This document shows, piece after piece, positions 25,970 through 34,025 of a DNA stretch of 47,892 bases. The DNA comes from Nitrospirae bacterium MYbinv3. Its GTDB lineage: Bacteria > Nitrospirota > Thermodesulfovibrionia > Thermodesulfovibrionales > Magnetobacteriaceae. The notes beneath the pieces were generated by a model. It saw only the letters and a list, made by a program, of their open reading frames with translations, made no database searches and had not been told where the DNA came from. The translations under genes were made by a program, and so were the position numbers. The stretch is taken from the NCBI GenBank assembly GCA_002753395.1, contig PEAB01000019.1, positions 1 to 47,892 of the forward strand, in the 5' to 3' direction. Every line of letters starts with the position of its first letter. Position 1 is the first letter of the stretch.

Positions 25970-26809
25970 ATGCGCCAGAAGTTTGACATAGCACTAAAGG
26001 ACATTATTAAAGATGTGCCGCGGACGTTTCTCAAGCTCCTTACGGGATATGATTCCGGTAAGTTCATAGACATCCAATTCCCAGACATACAGTTAAGACA
26101 GCCTGATATTGTAATTGAAGCGCCGGATGGCAATATAATCCATTTAGAGGTGCAATCGACAAACGAAAAGATAATGCTAGAGCGTATGTTTCTCTATGCC
26201 GGGTTTATATACAACCAACACAAGAAACTGCCAATACAGATTGTGTTATATGTTGGCAATAGGCCATTAAAGATGGCCAACAGTGTTGAATCTGATATGA
26301 TAAGGTATGCCTACAGGCTAAGAGATATACGTGAGATAGACTGCAGCCAGCTCCTTGTCAGCAATGCCCCAGAGGACGTCTTGCTGGCTATTCTGTGTAA
26401 GACCGACGATGTGGAAGGTGCTATAAAGAAGATTCTTGATAGGTTTTACCTAATGCCTCCCAAAGAGAGAGAGAATTATATAAGAAAATTACTATATCTC
26501 TCAGAGTTAAGAATGTTGTATACTAAAGTAAAAGCGGAGGTAATGAACATGCCGATAACCATTGATATAGAAGATAGCAAGGTCTTTAAGGATGTATTCA
26601 TAAAGGGCAAGCGGGAAGGCAAACTGGAAGGCAAACTGGAAGGTATGTTAGAAGGAATGCTTGATCTCAAATATGGCTCGGAGGGGCTTGAGCTTATGAA
26701 AATGGTTAAGAACATTGATAAGACAGACATATTGGAGGAGTTTAAGGAACTTATAAAAAGATCCACGTCGGTAATTGAGTTGCAAGCGTATCTGAATAAA
26801 AACGTTTGA
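25970..26809 (+). CDS. Rpn family PD-(D/E)XK nuclease / putative transposase-like protein
   Basis: 279 residues of the recombination-promoting nuclease (Rpn) type, a PD-(D/E)XK fold. The active site is visible as QPDIVIEAPDGNIIHLEVQS: Asp46, Glu60 and Gln62 form the D..ExQ variant. Flanking RMFLYAGFIYNQH and LPIQIVLYVGNRP are usual for the family, as is the C-terminal run of GK(R/L)EGKLEG repeats (residues 210-224). These proteins are DNA endonucleases linked to RecA-independent recombination or toxin-like activity; exact role here is unknown. There is no second ATG until residue 69. A promoter-like sequence lies directly upstream. Stands alone between repeats and glycosyltransferase genes. 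Confidence 0.85.
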   Translation: MRQKFDIALKDIIKDVPRTFLKLLTGYDSGKFIDIQFPDIQLRQPDIVIEAPDGNIIHLEVQSTNEKIMLERMFLYAGFIYNQHKKLPIQIVLYVGNRPLKMANSVESDMIRYAYRLRDIREIDCSQLLVSNAPEDVLLAILCKTDDVEGAIKKILDRFYLMPPKERENYIRKLLYLSELRMLYTKVKAEVMNMPITIDIEDSKVFKDVFIKGKREGKLEGKLEGMLEGMLDLKYGSEGLELMKMVKNIDKTDILEEFKELIKRSTSVIELQAYLNKNV

Positions 26810-26859
26810 GCTTGCCACTGCAAAACCTCCTCTTGCTTCTTATGTTATAATTACTCCTA

Positions 26860-27528
26860 ATGAAAGACGTATTTATAATCCTCTGTACTGAGGACATGTA
26901 TCACCCTGTCACAAGACAGTGTATAGAGCATATAAAGGCTGCCGACCTAACGATAGCTGAACTGATAGTCTATGACAACGCCTATAATCCTGCCTTTGTG
27001 CTGGCTGACATCTACGAGGACGTCGTAGACTACTGTGAAGGACGGCCTATAATATTGCTTAATGATAGGGTCATAGTAAAAGACCCCCTATGGGTGTATA
27101 GGCTTATGGAGTGCAGTAACAGCGCCGGCGCTTCTATTGTTGGCTGCATACATAGTTATAGAGATGAAACAAATAGCTATTACGGAATAGATTTCAGACA
27201 AGATGCCCACCTCAATTTTCTAGATCTCAGTTTTCTAGATGTTTATAACTCTACGTTGACTGATTACACCTATGTTTGCGCCCTTGCCGGCCCTGCCATC
27301 TTGCTTATGAAACCTAACACCATTCATTTTGATCCAGACTATCACACCGATCACATTCATCTTGACATCTGTATGCAGGAGTGGCTTAAGGGCAGACGTG
27401 TTGCAGCTTCTTTAAATCTCAATGTGACCAATGTTGGAGACCCTCTACATGACCTGCAGTATTTTAAGGACAAGTGGGGAGACTTTATAAAAAACGAGCT
27501 TCGTTCAAAGATTGAATCGAATGGATAA
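26860..27528 (+). CDS. Glycosyltransferase family 2-like protein, short and divergent
   Basis: 222 residues, paralogous to the next gene along its whole length. GT-A-like features: DVFIILCTEDMYHPVT (first strand), ELIVYDNAYNPAF, IILLNDRVIVKD at the position of the DxD metal site, and FDPDYHTDHIHLDICMQEWLKGRRV, the family's acceptor-loop ED-type region with HLD. The DxD position reads LNDR, so metal binding may be weakened. Ends overlapping the next gene by 8 bp, so they are translationally coupled. Substrate unknown; surface glycan or protein glycosylation is inferred. Confidence 0.7.
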   Translation: MKDVFIILCTEDMYHPVTRQCIEHIKAADLTIAELIVYDNAYNPAFVLADIYEDVVDYCEGRPIILLNDRVIVKDPLWVYRLMECSNSAGASIVGCIHSYRDETNSYYGIDFRQDAHLNFLDLSFLDVYNSTLTDYTYVCALAGPAILLMKPNTIHFDPDYHTDHIHLDICMQEWLKGRRVAASLNLNVTNVGDPLHDLQYFKDKWGDFIKNELRSKIESNG

Positions 27529-28552
27529 AAAAGACACCCTAATTGTCATGTGCTCCCCAAATCTCAGACTTGTGAGTGCAAAGAGGGCTGTTGGTTCACT
27601 CAAGGCCACAGACCTGCGCCGTGCCGAGCTTATCTTACTTGACAACTGCTACGACAAGGGTTTCTCTCACCCAATCATCTTAAACAAGATGCTCAAGATA
27701 GCCGTAAGGCGTCATAAAAACGTGATCTTTCTGGATGACGATATAGAGGTCTATGACTATCACTGGATCGACCGTCTGTATGATGTTTCAACCAAACTCA
27801 ACGCCTCCGTCATCGGTTGTGTAAATATCTTTGAGGATGGCGAGATAAACAACGCCGGACACTTCGTAGACTCAGACGGCGTATACGAATCAATGTGCGA
27901 TTTTATGCACGATCACATTGATATATTTAACAATGCTGTATACGTACCCACGGTCTGCAGTGCAGTTATGCTTGTAAAAAATTGCGACTCATTCTACTTT
28001 GACACACGATATCTAAAGGAGACCCACGACCTTGACTTGTGTATCCAGGCCTGGTACACGGGTAAGAGGGTGGCCTGTGCCCTAGACCTAAAGATCGTAC
28101 ATCACCATAGCTACGTTGCACAGAACAATCCTGACTACAACAGTGTCTACTACCACGACTGCTCACATTTCTCGAAAAAATGGTCTGACTTCTTGCCCTA
28201 TCTCCTAAACGTTCCACAACTGAAGCAGTACAAAAGGTACGGACAAAGGCAGACGTGGACACACTACTACTTCAGGGCAACAAGGATGAAGCTCATAGAC
28301 AAGCAAAGGGCAATCGAGATGTTTACACGTATCACCACAGATTGCTACAACGAAAGGACGAGGGCAAATGCCTACTATCACCTCTATCAAATTGAGGGCA
28401 ATCACACCCTCCTAGAGCAATGTCTACAGGCAAACCCGTGCCACAAGACAGCCGCTGAGCAACTGGTTAGACTGACTGGCGCTGAGTACCGGCCATTAAG
28501 TAACTGCAAATATAAGTTTAACTGTAAGCGGTGCCACTTAAAAAAACTATAA
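27521..28552 (+). CDS. Glycosyltransferase family 2-like protein with C-terminal extension
   Basis: Paralogue of the preceding gene, but with an intact metal motif: VIFLDDDIEVYD (Asp75-Asp77 counted from an upstream TTG). YFDTRYLKETHDLDLCIQAW gives the acceptor-side ED/HDLD motif. Beyond residue 225 an extra 120 residues form helices (RATRMKLIDKQRAIEMFTRI, NAYYHLYQIEGNHTLLEQCL), TPR-like, ending in a Cys cluster (NCKYKFNCKRCHLKKL) that could bind zinc. Start set at ATG 27521, which overlaps the upstream stop; a TTG at 27512 is also in frame. Probably a glycosyltransferase acting with its paralogue; the substrate cannot be told. Confidence 0.75.
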   Translation: MDKKDTLIVMCSPNLRLVSAKRAVGSLKATDLRRAELILLDNCYDKGFSHPIILNKMLKIAVRRHKNVIFLDDDIEVYDYHWIDRLYDVSTKLNASVIGCVNIFEDGEINNAGHFVDSDGVYESMCDFMHDHIDIFNNAVYVPTVCSAVMLVKNCDSFYFDTRYLKETHDLDLCIQAWYTGKRVACALDLKIVHHHSYVAQNNPDYNSVYYHDCSHFSKKWSDFLPYLLNVPQLKQYKRYGQRQTWTHYYFRATRMKLIDKQRAIEMFTRITTDCYNERTRANAYYHLYQIEGNHTLLEQCLQANPCHKTAAEQLVRLTGAEYRPLSNCKYKFNCKRCHLKKL

Positions 28553-28626
28553 ATTAGTTGCCTTGATAAGCGCTTGTACAAGAGCGTGGTACGCCGCTTT
28601 GCAAACGATAGACGAGAGAGATTTGT

Positions 28627-28926
28627 ATGACCACTGACTTCGTACCTAGGCCTGACATCCTACCCCCGTCTCAGCGTCGTCTGTGGGACGAGTCGGCCGC
28701 CGTACCTGCTGAATTTGTACTCTATGGTGGGACGGCCATTGCGCTCCACCTTCCACAAATCACTTTGAAAGCCCTTTCCTACTTTGACGATGGCAATCTA
28801 CACTCTCTACCCCTACCTCTCAAGGATCGTTTGATTAAAGCTGTGTGCGAAGTCGATCTTGATCGATTGCCTGTGATTGCAGCGCCCTACCTTGCCGCCA
28901 TTTCTAATCGGGGGTTTACACAATGA
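28627..28926 (+). pseudogene. Nucleotidyltransferase AbiEii/AbiGii-toxin-like gene with internal deletion
   Basis: The 99-residue product starts like this family (FVPRPDILPPSQRRLWDE, then FVLYGGTAIALHL) and ends like it (ITLKALSYFDDGNLHSLPLP). Full proteins are roughly 220 residues: the part that should follow GGTAIAL, with the metal-binding DFDFF-type segment, is missing, and the two ends are joined in frame around residues 45-47. The product therefore lacks the nucleotidyltransferase core and should be inactive. The stop overlaps the next gene's start by 4 bp. The pair looks richer in G and C than its neighbours, suggesting transfer. Family recollection of the full length is from memory; the join itself is inferred. 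Confidence 0.65.
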
Positions 28927-29219
28927 AGCTCATCCCCCTGACGCCAGTTACGGAGGCTCTAGAACGTCGACTTCTGTGGTTTGAGCAACCGGCTGAGGCT
29001 TTGTCGGACACATTCCGTTTCGTCGCCTATGCGCTGGCACAAGCTACGCACGAGGACATGGAGTTGCTAAGAACCTTTCTGATCGACGACGATCTACGAG
29101 ATGCTCTCGACCATGCACCGGCGGGGATTATCGATCCACGCTCGTGGGCATACTGGAACGCCAAACTCGGACGCTATCCTGCACCACCCTTACCAACACG
29201 CCAATTAGATCGAGGATAA
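28923..29219 (+). CDS. Partner protein of AbiEii-like nucleotidyltransferase (putative antitoxin-side gene)
   Basis: 98 residues: the WFEQPAEAL start, an EDMELLRTFLIDDDLRDAL helix pair, then IDPRSWAYWNAKLGRYPAPP, a very conserved ending in proteins encoded next to AbiEii-like nucleotidyltransferases. Its function is not established; an antitoxin-like or accessory role follows only from this gene pairing. It begins inside the preceding stop (ATGA), so the two were one operon before the toxin-like partner decayed. Frame and length appear intact. Confidence 0.7.
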   Translation: MKLIPLTPVTEALERRLLWFEQPAEALSDTFRFVAYALAQATHEDMELLRTFLIDDDLRDALDHAPAGIIDPRSWAYWNAKLGRYPAPPLPTRQLDRG

Positions 29220-29400
29220 TAACGTCGTTCTGCATAGATAATGAGACACTGCCACGCTTTTATGCCATGGAGCGGCATGTCCCCCCTGGCTAGAACAAAC
29301 CTTCAACCGCCTTGATGTCCTCAGCTTTTATTAATGCCTCGACTATTGCAGGTGCATAATTTTATCATGTTAAGTACGTCATTCCCTAAAAGGTAAAAAC
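29220..29400. other. Intergenic, no gene seen
   Basis: AT-rich spacer with no open frame of note. It ends in GTAAAAAC (29393-29400), the left target duplication of the element at 29401. Confidence 0.5.
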
Positions 29401-29588
29401 GTATCCTCTTTAAAAAGCATGGTAAAAATTTTTATGGTTCCAAGACTATGGATTCCCACTTTCGTGGGAATGACAGTAATAGCCGTTTTCCAAATATGTC
29501 ATTCCATAGCCTGCCCCTGGCTTGAACAGGGGTAAACAGGAATCCAGAAAGCGTAAAAGCATAGTTACCATGAAATATAAGAAGATAC
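29401..29588. mobile_element. MITE-like element, family A, copy 2 (188 bp)
   Basis: Starts GTATCCTCTTTA and ends TATAAGAAGATAC. Flanked by a perfect 8-bp direct repeat GTAAAAAC (29393-29400 and 29589-29596), the mark of transposition. Interior nearly identical to copies at 8366 and 41435, with the same two hairpins. Encodes nothing. Confidence 0.92.
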
Positions 29589-29677
29589 GTAAAAACTATC
29601 ATGCATTGTAGATATAATTCTTTGGTAGTCTTGTACAAGTAGTGGTGACAGTAAACTTAACACCCTCCCCTAACCCC

Positions 29678-29841
29678 TAATGCTGTTGACTTAAGCATTA
29701 ATATGTATGCACATGGGCGATATTTTAAGCAACCACTCCTGACATTTACAGGGTCAAGGGAACAAGTTCCCTTGTGGAAGGGTCTAAGGGAGGGCAAAGC
29801 CCTCCTTTTTTCATCTTCACAACCTTAAGTCAACAGCATTA
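29678..29841. mobile_element. MITE-like element, family C (164 bp)
   Basis: Perfect 18-bp inverted ends: TAATGCTGTTGACTTAAG (29678-29695) and CTTAAGTCAACAGCATTA (29824-29841). The flanks carry an 11-bp direct repeat CCCCTAACCCC (29667-29677, 29842-29852), probably the target duplication, though the sequence is itself repetitive. The interior contains the GGGTCAAGGG core and AGGGCAAAGCCCT hairpin seen in family B. No coding capacity. Confidence 0.85.
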
Positions 29842-30120
29842 CCCCTAACCCCTCACATAAAGGGAGGGGGATTGAATATCACTACCTCTGCGGGACTACC
29901 AATTCTTGATTAATCTATACTTCTGCACTTTTTTATAAACCAGCATTTTATGCAGCTCTTGAAAATAGATTCCCGCTTACGCTGGAATGACAGGAAATGG
30001 CGCATTTAGCCCCTCTATGCCTGCCCCTGACCTGAGCAGGGGTCATTCCTGCGAAAGCAGGAATCCAGAAAGTGCAAAACTATAGATTAACCTCAGTTTC
30101 GTTTTTTGTACCATAGTGCA
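29842..30120. repeat. Palindromic repeats in the gap before the radical SAM gene
   Basis: Two features lie here. The segment around 29880-29915 (ACTACCTCTGCGGGACTACC) recurs at about 41690-41715. Then, at 29950-30075, inverted units ATTCCCGCTTACGCTGGAAT and ATTCCTGCGAAAGCAGGAAT flank a CCCCTGACCTGAGCAGGGG hairpin. Both resemble elements elsewhere in this window. No gene seen. Confidence 0.55.
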
Positions 30121-30123
30121 CTG

Positions 30124-30153
30124 TTGTGAGTTTTTCAACAAACATAGTATAAT
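30124..30153 (+). promoter_or_regulatory. Candidate promoter for the radical SAM gene set
   Basis: TTGTGA (30124-30129), 18-base spacer, TATAAT (30148-30153), about 27 bases before the ATG. The -10 box is a perfect sigma-70 consensus. It would drive the three genes from 30183. Confidence 0.5.
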
Positions 30154-30182
30154 TTAGAAATGATTAAGAACAGGAGTTGATG

Positions 30183-31988
30183 ATGCGCGTATTGTTTGCA
30201 AACGTCCCGTGGCATGACATAGATGAGACAGGCAGGGGATGGCGGGGGATAAGGGCCGGTTCACGATGGCCTCATACGCTGCCTTGCTATGGGCAGGATA
30301 TGGTTGGCGGCTATCTGCCATTCCCTATATTTCTTGCAACCGCCTGTGCTCTGTCACAAAGAAGCGGATTTGAGGCCGTTGTCAGGGACTGCATCGCAAC
30401 GGGTGAAGGCTACGATGTTTTTTACAGATACATAGAGGGCTACAATCCAAGCGCCATAGTTATAGAGACCTCAACGCCAAGCCTGAAAAATGACCTTGAG
30501 GTTGCACAAACCATTAAGGCCATGCTGCCACATACGGTTGTCATCTTTACGGGCATCCACTTTGAGCTTGAACAGGAGGGGTTTCTATTAAGCCATCCAG
30601 AGGTGGACTTTGCAGTCTATGGGGAGTACGAGGTTCCGGTAAACGATCTGCTAATAAGCCTTAGAGACTCAAAAGGGTTTAATGGACTTACAAACCTGCT
30701 CTATAGAGTGGGGCACAGTGTGATGAAAACCCCAGCCGGTGAACTCGTCGATCTAAAGCAGCTCCCTTGGCCAAAGCGCGATACCCTGCCATTTGATAAC
30801 TACTACGATGGTGTGTGTGGTCTTGCGCGCCCGCAGCTTCAAATAACCTCAACTCGCGGCTGTCCTTTTAAGTGTATATTTTGTGTGTGGCCACAGGTGA
30901 TGTATCGAAGCAACAAATATCGAATGCGGCAGCCCCTTGACGTGGTGGAGGAGATCGCTGTCAACATAGCCAACCATCCCTACAGGAGCTTCTACATAGA
31001 TGACGATACATTTAACGTAAACCGCAGACACGTCCTTGAGACAGCCAGGTTGATCAAAGAGCGGGGGCTGGACAACATCCCCTGGGGCATAATGGCCAGG
31101 GCCGACCTCATGGATGAGAATATGCTCACGGCACTAAAAGACGCCGGTCTGTACAGCCTAAAGTACGGCGTTGAGTCGGCAGATCAGGCTGTGCTTGATG
31201 AGATCGGCAAGCGATTGGATCTGGACCGTGTTGCGAGGATCGTCCGCTTTACAAAGGACATAGATATAAAGGTACATCTGACCTTCACCTTTGGGCTTCC
31301 AAGCGATACGGTTGAGGGGATAGAACGTACCATTGATTTGGCATGTAGTCTGCCGGCTGATTCTGTGCAGTTTTCAATAGCCACACCCTTTCCTGGAACT
31401 ACGATGTATCAGACGTATCAGGACAGGGGATGGATAACCACACATGACTGGCAACGATACGACGGGGCAAAGAGCGCCGTCTCACGTACGGATCAGTTCA
31501 GCGGCGAGGAGCTTGAGGGCTTTGTACGACTGGCCTATCACAGGTGGGGTAGGGCAAAGGCAGAGTGTATGGCCTTAAGCAGTGAGTTCAGGGAGAGGTT
31601 TAGGAGCAGGTTGAGCGCTCAGTTGTCCCCAGGTGCAAGGGTGTTGCTGTTTCAGTGTGCCACTTATACGTTGACGCAAGGGCTGCTTGCACTGCTTAAC
31701 GACATGCCATATGAGGTTCATCTGATGCTTCATGAGAGATTTACCGGCAGCTTTACTGGCCTGATTGATACACGGCGGATGCACGTCTTCACTCATCCTG
31801 CCGATTTTAGGTACAAACAGCTTCGCAATTTTGCTGTGGAACTTAAGGAGAAGTACCAGTTTGACGGTACCGTAATCCCCTACAGCAATCCAAATGGCAG
31901 CGGCTACGACGAGGTGGAACAGCTAGCCCTGGAGGCCGGTGCACAGATCGTAGCAGGGGTCGCAAACGATGGTAAGATTGTTAAATAA
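30183..31988 (+). CDS. B12-binding-type radical SAM protein with unknown C-terminal domain
   Basis: Radical SAM enzyme of the cobalamin-binding-domain class. Residues 1-195 (counting from the TTG at 30177) form an N-terminal Rossmann-like region (AIVIETSTPSLKND, VVIFTGIH), but the DxHxxG cobalamin motif is not seen. The 4Fe-4S motif CPFKCIFC gives Cys229, Cys233, Cys236. FYIDDDTFNVNR, LKYGVESADQAVLDEIGK and TFGLPSDT are standard for this barrel. From about 470 a further 130-residue alpha/beta segment with no known match follows. AGGAG sits 6 bases before the ATG at 30183; ATG 30180 and TTG 30177 are alternatives. First of three plus-strand genes likely forming a modification pathway. Substrate unknown. 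Confidence 0.88.
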   Translation: MRVLFANVPWHDIDETGRGWRGIRAGSRWPHTLPCYGQDMVGGYLPFPIFLATACALSQRSGFEAVVRDCIATGEGYDVFYRYIEGYNPSAIVIETSTPSLKNDLEVAQTIKAMLPHTVVIFTGIHFELEQEGFLLSHPEVDFAVYGEYEVPVNDLLISLRDSKGFNGLTNLLYRVGHSVMKTPAGELVDLKQLPWPKRDTLPFDNYYDGVCGLARPQLQITSTRGCPFKCIFCVWPQVMYRSNKYRMRQPLDVVEEIAVNIANHPYRSFYIDDDTFNVNRRHVLETARLIKERGLDNIPWGIMARADLMDENMLTALKDAGLYSLKYGVESADQAVLDEIGKRLDLDRVARIVRFTKDIDIKVHLTFTFGLPSDTVEGIERTIDLACSLPADSVQFSIATPFPGTTMYQTYQDRGWITTHDWQRYDGAKSAVSRTDQFSGEELEGFVRLAYHRWGRAKAECMALSSEFRERFRSRLSAQLSPGARVLLFQCATYTLTQGLLALLNDMPYEVHLMLHERFTGSFTGLIDTRRMHVFTHPADFRYKQLRNFAVELKEKYQFDGTVIPYSNPNGSGYDEVEQLALEAGAQIVAGVANDGKIVK

Positions 31989-32004
31989 AGCAAAAACAAA
32001 AAAT

Positions 32005-32085
32005 AAGGGGTGACTCTGTCTCCCCTTAAACCCCTCTGCAAGGGGACCAGTCCCCTTGACCCCGTAAATTTTCATCTGCGTATAT
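32005..32085 (-). repeat. Family B repeat fragment overlapping the CgeB-like gene start
   Basis: Carries the GGGGACCAGTCCCC palindrome and ends TTTTCATCTGCGTA, close to the right end of the element at 1760-1893 (TTTCATATGCGCAC). The left end lacks a clear terminal repeat. The first two dozen codons of the long frame beginning at 32010 lie in it. Confidence 0.6.
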
Positions 32086-34010
32086 TGATGGTGGGGGCGC
32101 TTTCTATTCGATACATACGAGACAACTGGGTTGAGACGGTTAGGCGGATGTATGACGCGGGCTTTATTGACGTCTCACCAATGCTCAGTGTTTATAAGAA
32201 CGGCTACCACGAGAAGTATATCCTTAAGGTCTTGAGGGAGAGGCAGTATGACTGTCTGTTTTTCTATACTGATGCGATAAACTCCGATTTTACGGATGGT
32301 TTTTTCGATCTGGTCAGGGCTGGAGGTACTCCGGTAGCGGCCTTTTACGCCGATGACGAGCCGGAGATGTGGTACAGGCAGAACATGCCCTACGACCACA
32401 GATTCGATGTGGTTGGTACGCACTCGCTCAATGCCCTCAGGCGGCGTCAGGCGGAGGGTCGTGGGGGGAACTTTATCTTTCTGCCCTGGAGTTTCAATCC
32501 CCTGATATTTAATCGGAGGGAGGATGTTGAGAAATCCTATGATGTCCTGTATGTGGGTGAAAATCTGATAAGCAGGGAAGACGCCAGCCTCTGTCTGCGT
32601 GACGGGCGGCTCAGGCAGGTGGTTCTTGAAGGTGTGTACAGGCACAGCAGACAGCACGGCTACAGCTTCAAGGTCTTTGGCCCAGGGTGGGACAGACATC
32701 CATTGATCAAGGAGTGTTACGCCGGTATACTATCGAGTGAACAGATGGCCGAGGCCTATAACAGGGCAAAGATAGTCCTCAACTTTGGCTTCTCCGGTGA
32801 TGGTGATACTGACCTGTTGAGTTATCAGACCAAGCTGCGTCATTTTGAGGCGGCGGGATGTGGGACATTTCAGCTTGTCAATAATAACCCCGAACTGGCT
32901 GGATTATTTCCAGAAGATGCCGGGATTGCATATTTCAGCAGTCTTGAGGAGTTAAACAACAAGATCCTCTATTACCTCAAACATGATGGAATAAGGCAGG
33001 AGATGTGTGATCGAGTCTATGAAGTTGCACATGAGCAGCACACGATACAGAATCGTCTACAGACGCTATTTGACAATGTTAAGTTCAGGCAGGCCAAGGC
33101 AAGGGAGTGTATGACTAGTAAACTAAAGATTAAGACCATCTTTTATGACAGCAATGAAATGGCGATGGAGCTCCTTGATGAGATTTCAAGATACAAGGAG
33201 TCAGATGATTATTATAATGCCTTTCATTTCGTTCCCACTGCATTAGAGAGGTATGATACAGACTACAGTCTGTTGAGCAACTGTATATATCCCGCTGAAA
33301 CAGCCATAATAGGGGTGAGGATGTTTTTGCAACTTGCCTACCTCTATCACAACCCGTTACAGAGAAAGAAGGAGAACATCACAGGCGTTATGATAAACGA
33401 AAAGGTCAACAGGCGTCTCTTAGACGAGCGGATTTTAGGCTATCTACGTTCAAACGTGCCTGTTATCGACGACGGGGATTACGTTATACCTTTAATCAAC
33501 CTTATAATCCCCCTGGAATACATAGCGGGAGTTGCGGCTGCATTTGCCGCCAATGACTCCGTTGGTTTTGCTGATCTTCCGTTTTATTACAGTGGTCTGA
33601 TTGTAAATGACATGGGTATTGGCAGTACCGAGAAGATAGACTTTGCGCCCCTCTACATAAAGAGCTTAGAACGTGTACTTGGCAATATGCTTATGAATAA
33701 GGAGCGCATCCTTATCTATGGCGGGCGCGGCACGATGGCTAACAACGTGATTGCACTATTTAATAAGTATGAGAGACTAAACGTGCTTGGCATCGTGGAC
33801 AGAGACATCAAGCAAGAGAAGGTTGGTCGTTATCCTGTATACAAGTATGAGGATATTGAGACCTTACAACCAGACGTTATCGTTATAACAGCAGAGTACT
33901 CCGGGCGTAAGATATATGATGCTATAAAACACCTTGAGGGGACAACAACAATCCTGCCCCTTTACAACCTCACCGAGCCAATCTGGAGCGTGCTATTGTA
34001 TGATGTATGA
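32010..34010 (+). CDS. CgeB/DUF3880-type glycosyltransferase with C-terminal Rossmann domain
   Basis: Glycosyltransferase of the CgeB/Glyco_trans_1_2 type. N-terminal half: RILMVGALSIRYI (first strand), VAAFYADDEPEMWYR, PWSFNPLIF, and YDVLYVGENL; the donor-site region is YQTKLRHFEAAGCGTFQLV, then NNNPELAGLF. A middle segment of unknown fold (about 370-560) follows. The last 100 residues form a nucleotide-binding Rossmann unit (RILIYGGRGTMANNV, VDRD, then PDVIVITAEYSG) like that at the start of the next gene. Start is uncertain: the GTG at 32010 lies in a repeat, and codons 1-25 are probably not original. An in-frame CTG (32076) or ATG (32088) is closer to the family start, but neither has a ribosome binding site. 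Coupled by position to the flanking radical SAM genes. Confidence 0.82.
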   Translation: MTLSPLKPLCKGTSPLDPVNFHLRILMVGALSIRYIRDNWVETVRRMYDAGFIDVSPMLSVYKNGYHEKYILKVLRERQYDCLFFYTDAINSDFTDGFFDLVRAGGTPVAAFYADDEPEMWYRQNMPYDHRFDVVGTHSLNALRRRQAEGRGGNFIFLPWSFNPLIFNRREDVEKSYDVLYVGENLISREDASLCLRDGRLRQVVLEGVYRHSRQHGYSFKVFGPGWDRHPLIKECYAGILSSEQMAEAYNRAKIVLNFGFSGDGDTDLLSYQTKLRHFEAAGCGTFQLVNNNPELAGLFPEDAGIAYFSSLEELNNKILYYLKHDGIRQEMCDRVYEVAHEQHTIQNRLQTLFDNVKFRQAKARECMTSKLKIKTIFYDSNEMAMELLDEISRYKESDDYYNAFHFVPTALERYDTDYSLLSNCIYPAETAIIGVRMFLQLAYLYHNPLQRKKENITGVMINEKVNRRLLDERILGYLRSNVPVIDDGDYVIPLINLIIPLEYIAGVAAAFAANDSVGFADLPFYYSGLIVNDMGIGSTEKIDFAPLYIKSLERVLGNMLMNKERILIYGGRGTMANNVIALFNKYERLNVLGIVDRDIKQEKVGRYPVYKYEDIETLQPDVIVITAEYSGRKIYDAIKHLEGTTTILPLYNLTEPIWSVLLYDV

Positions 34011-34025
34011 GGGGGTACAACACCC

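Noticed and set aside
26476-26823. Minus-strand frame rich in Ser/Pro opposite the Rpn gene
   Set aside because: Its repeats mirror the GKLEG repeats of the real gene on the other strand.
29401-29841. Clustered repeats as a possible CRISPR array
   Set aside because: The repeats are long, few, unevenly spaced and have inverted ends; there are no regular spacers or cas genes.
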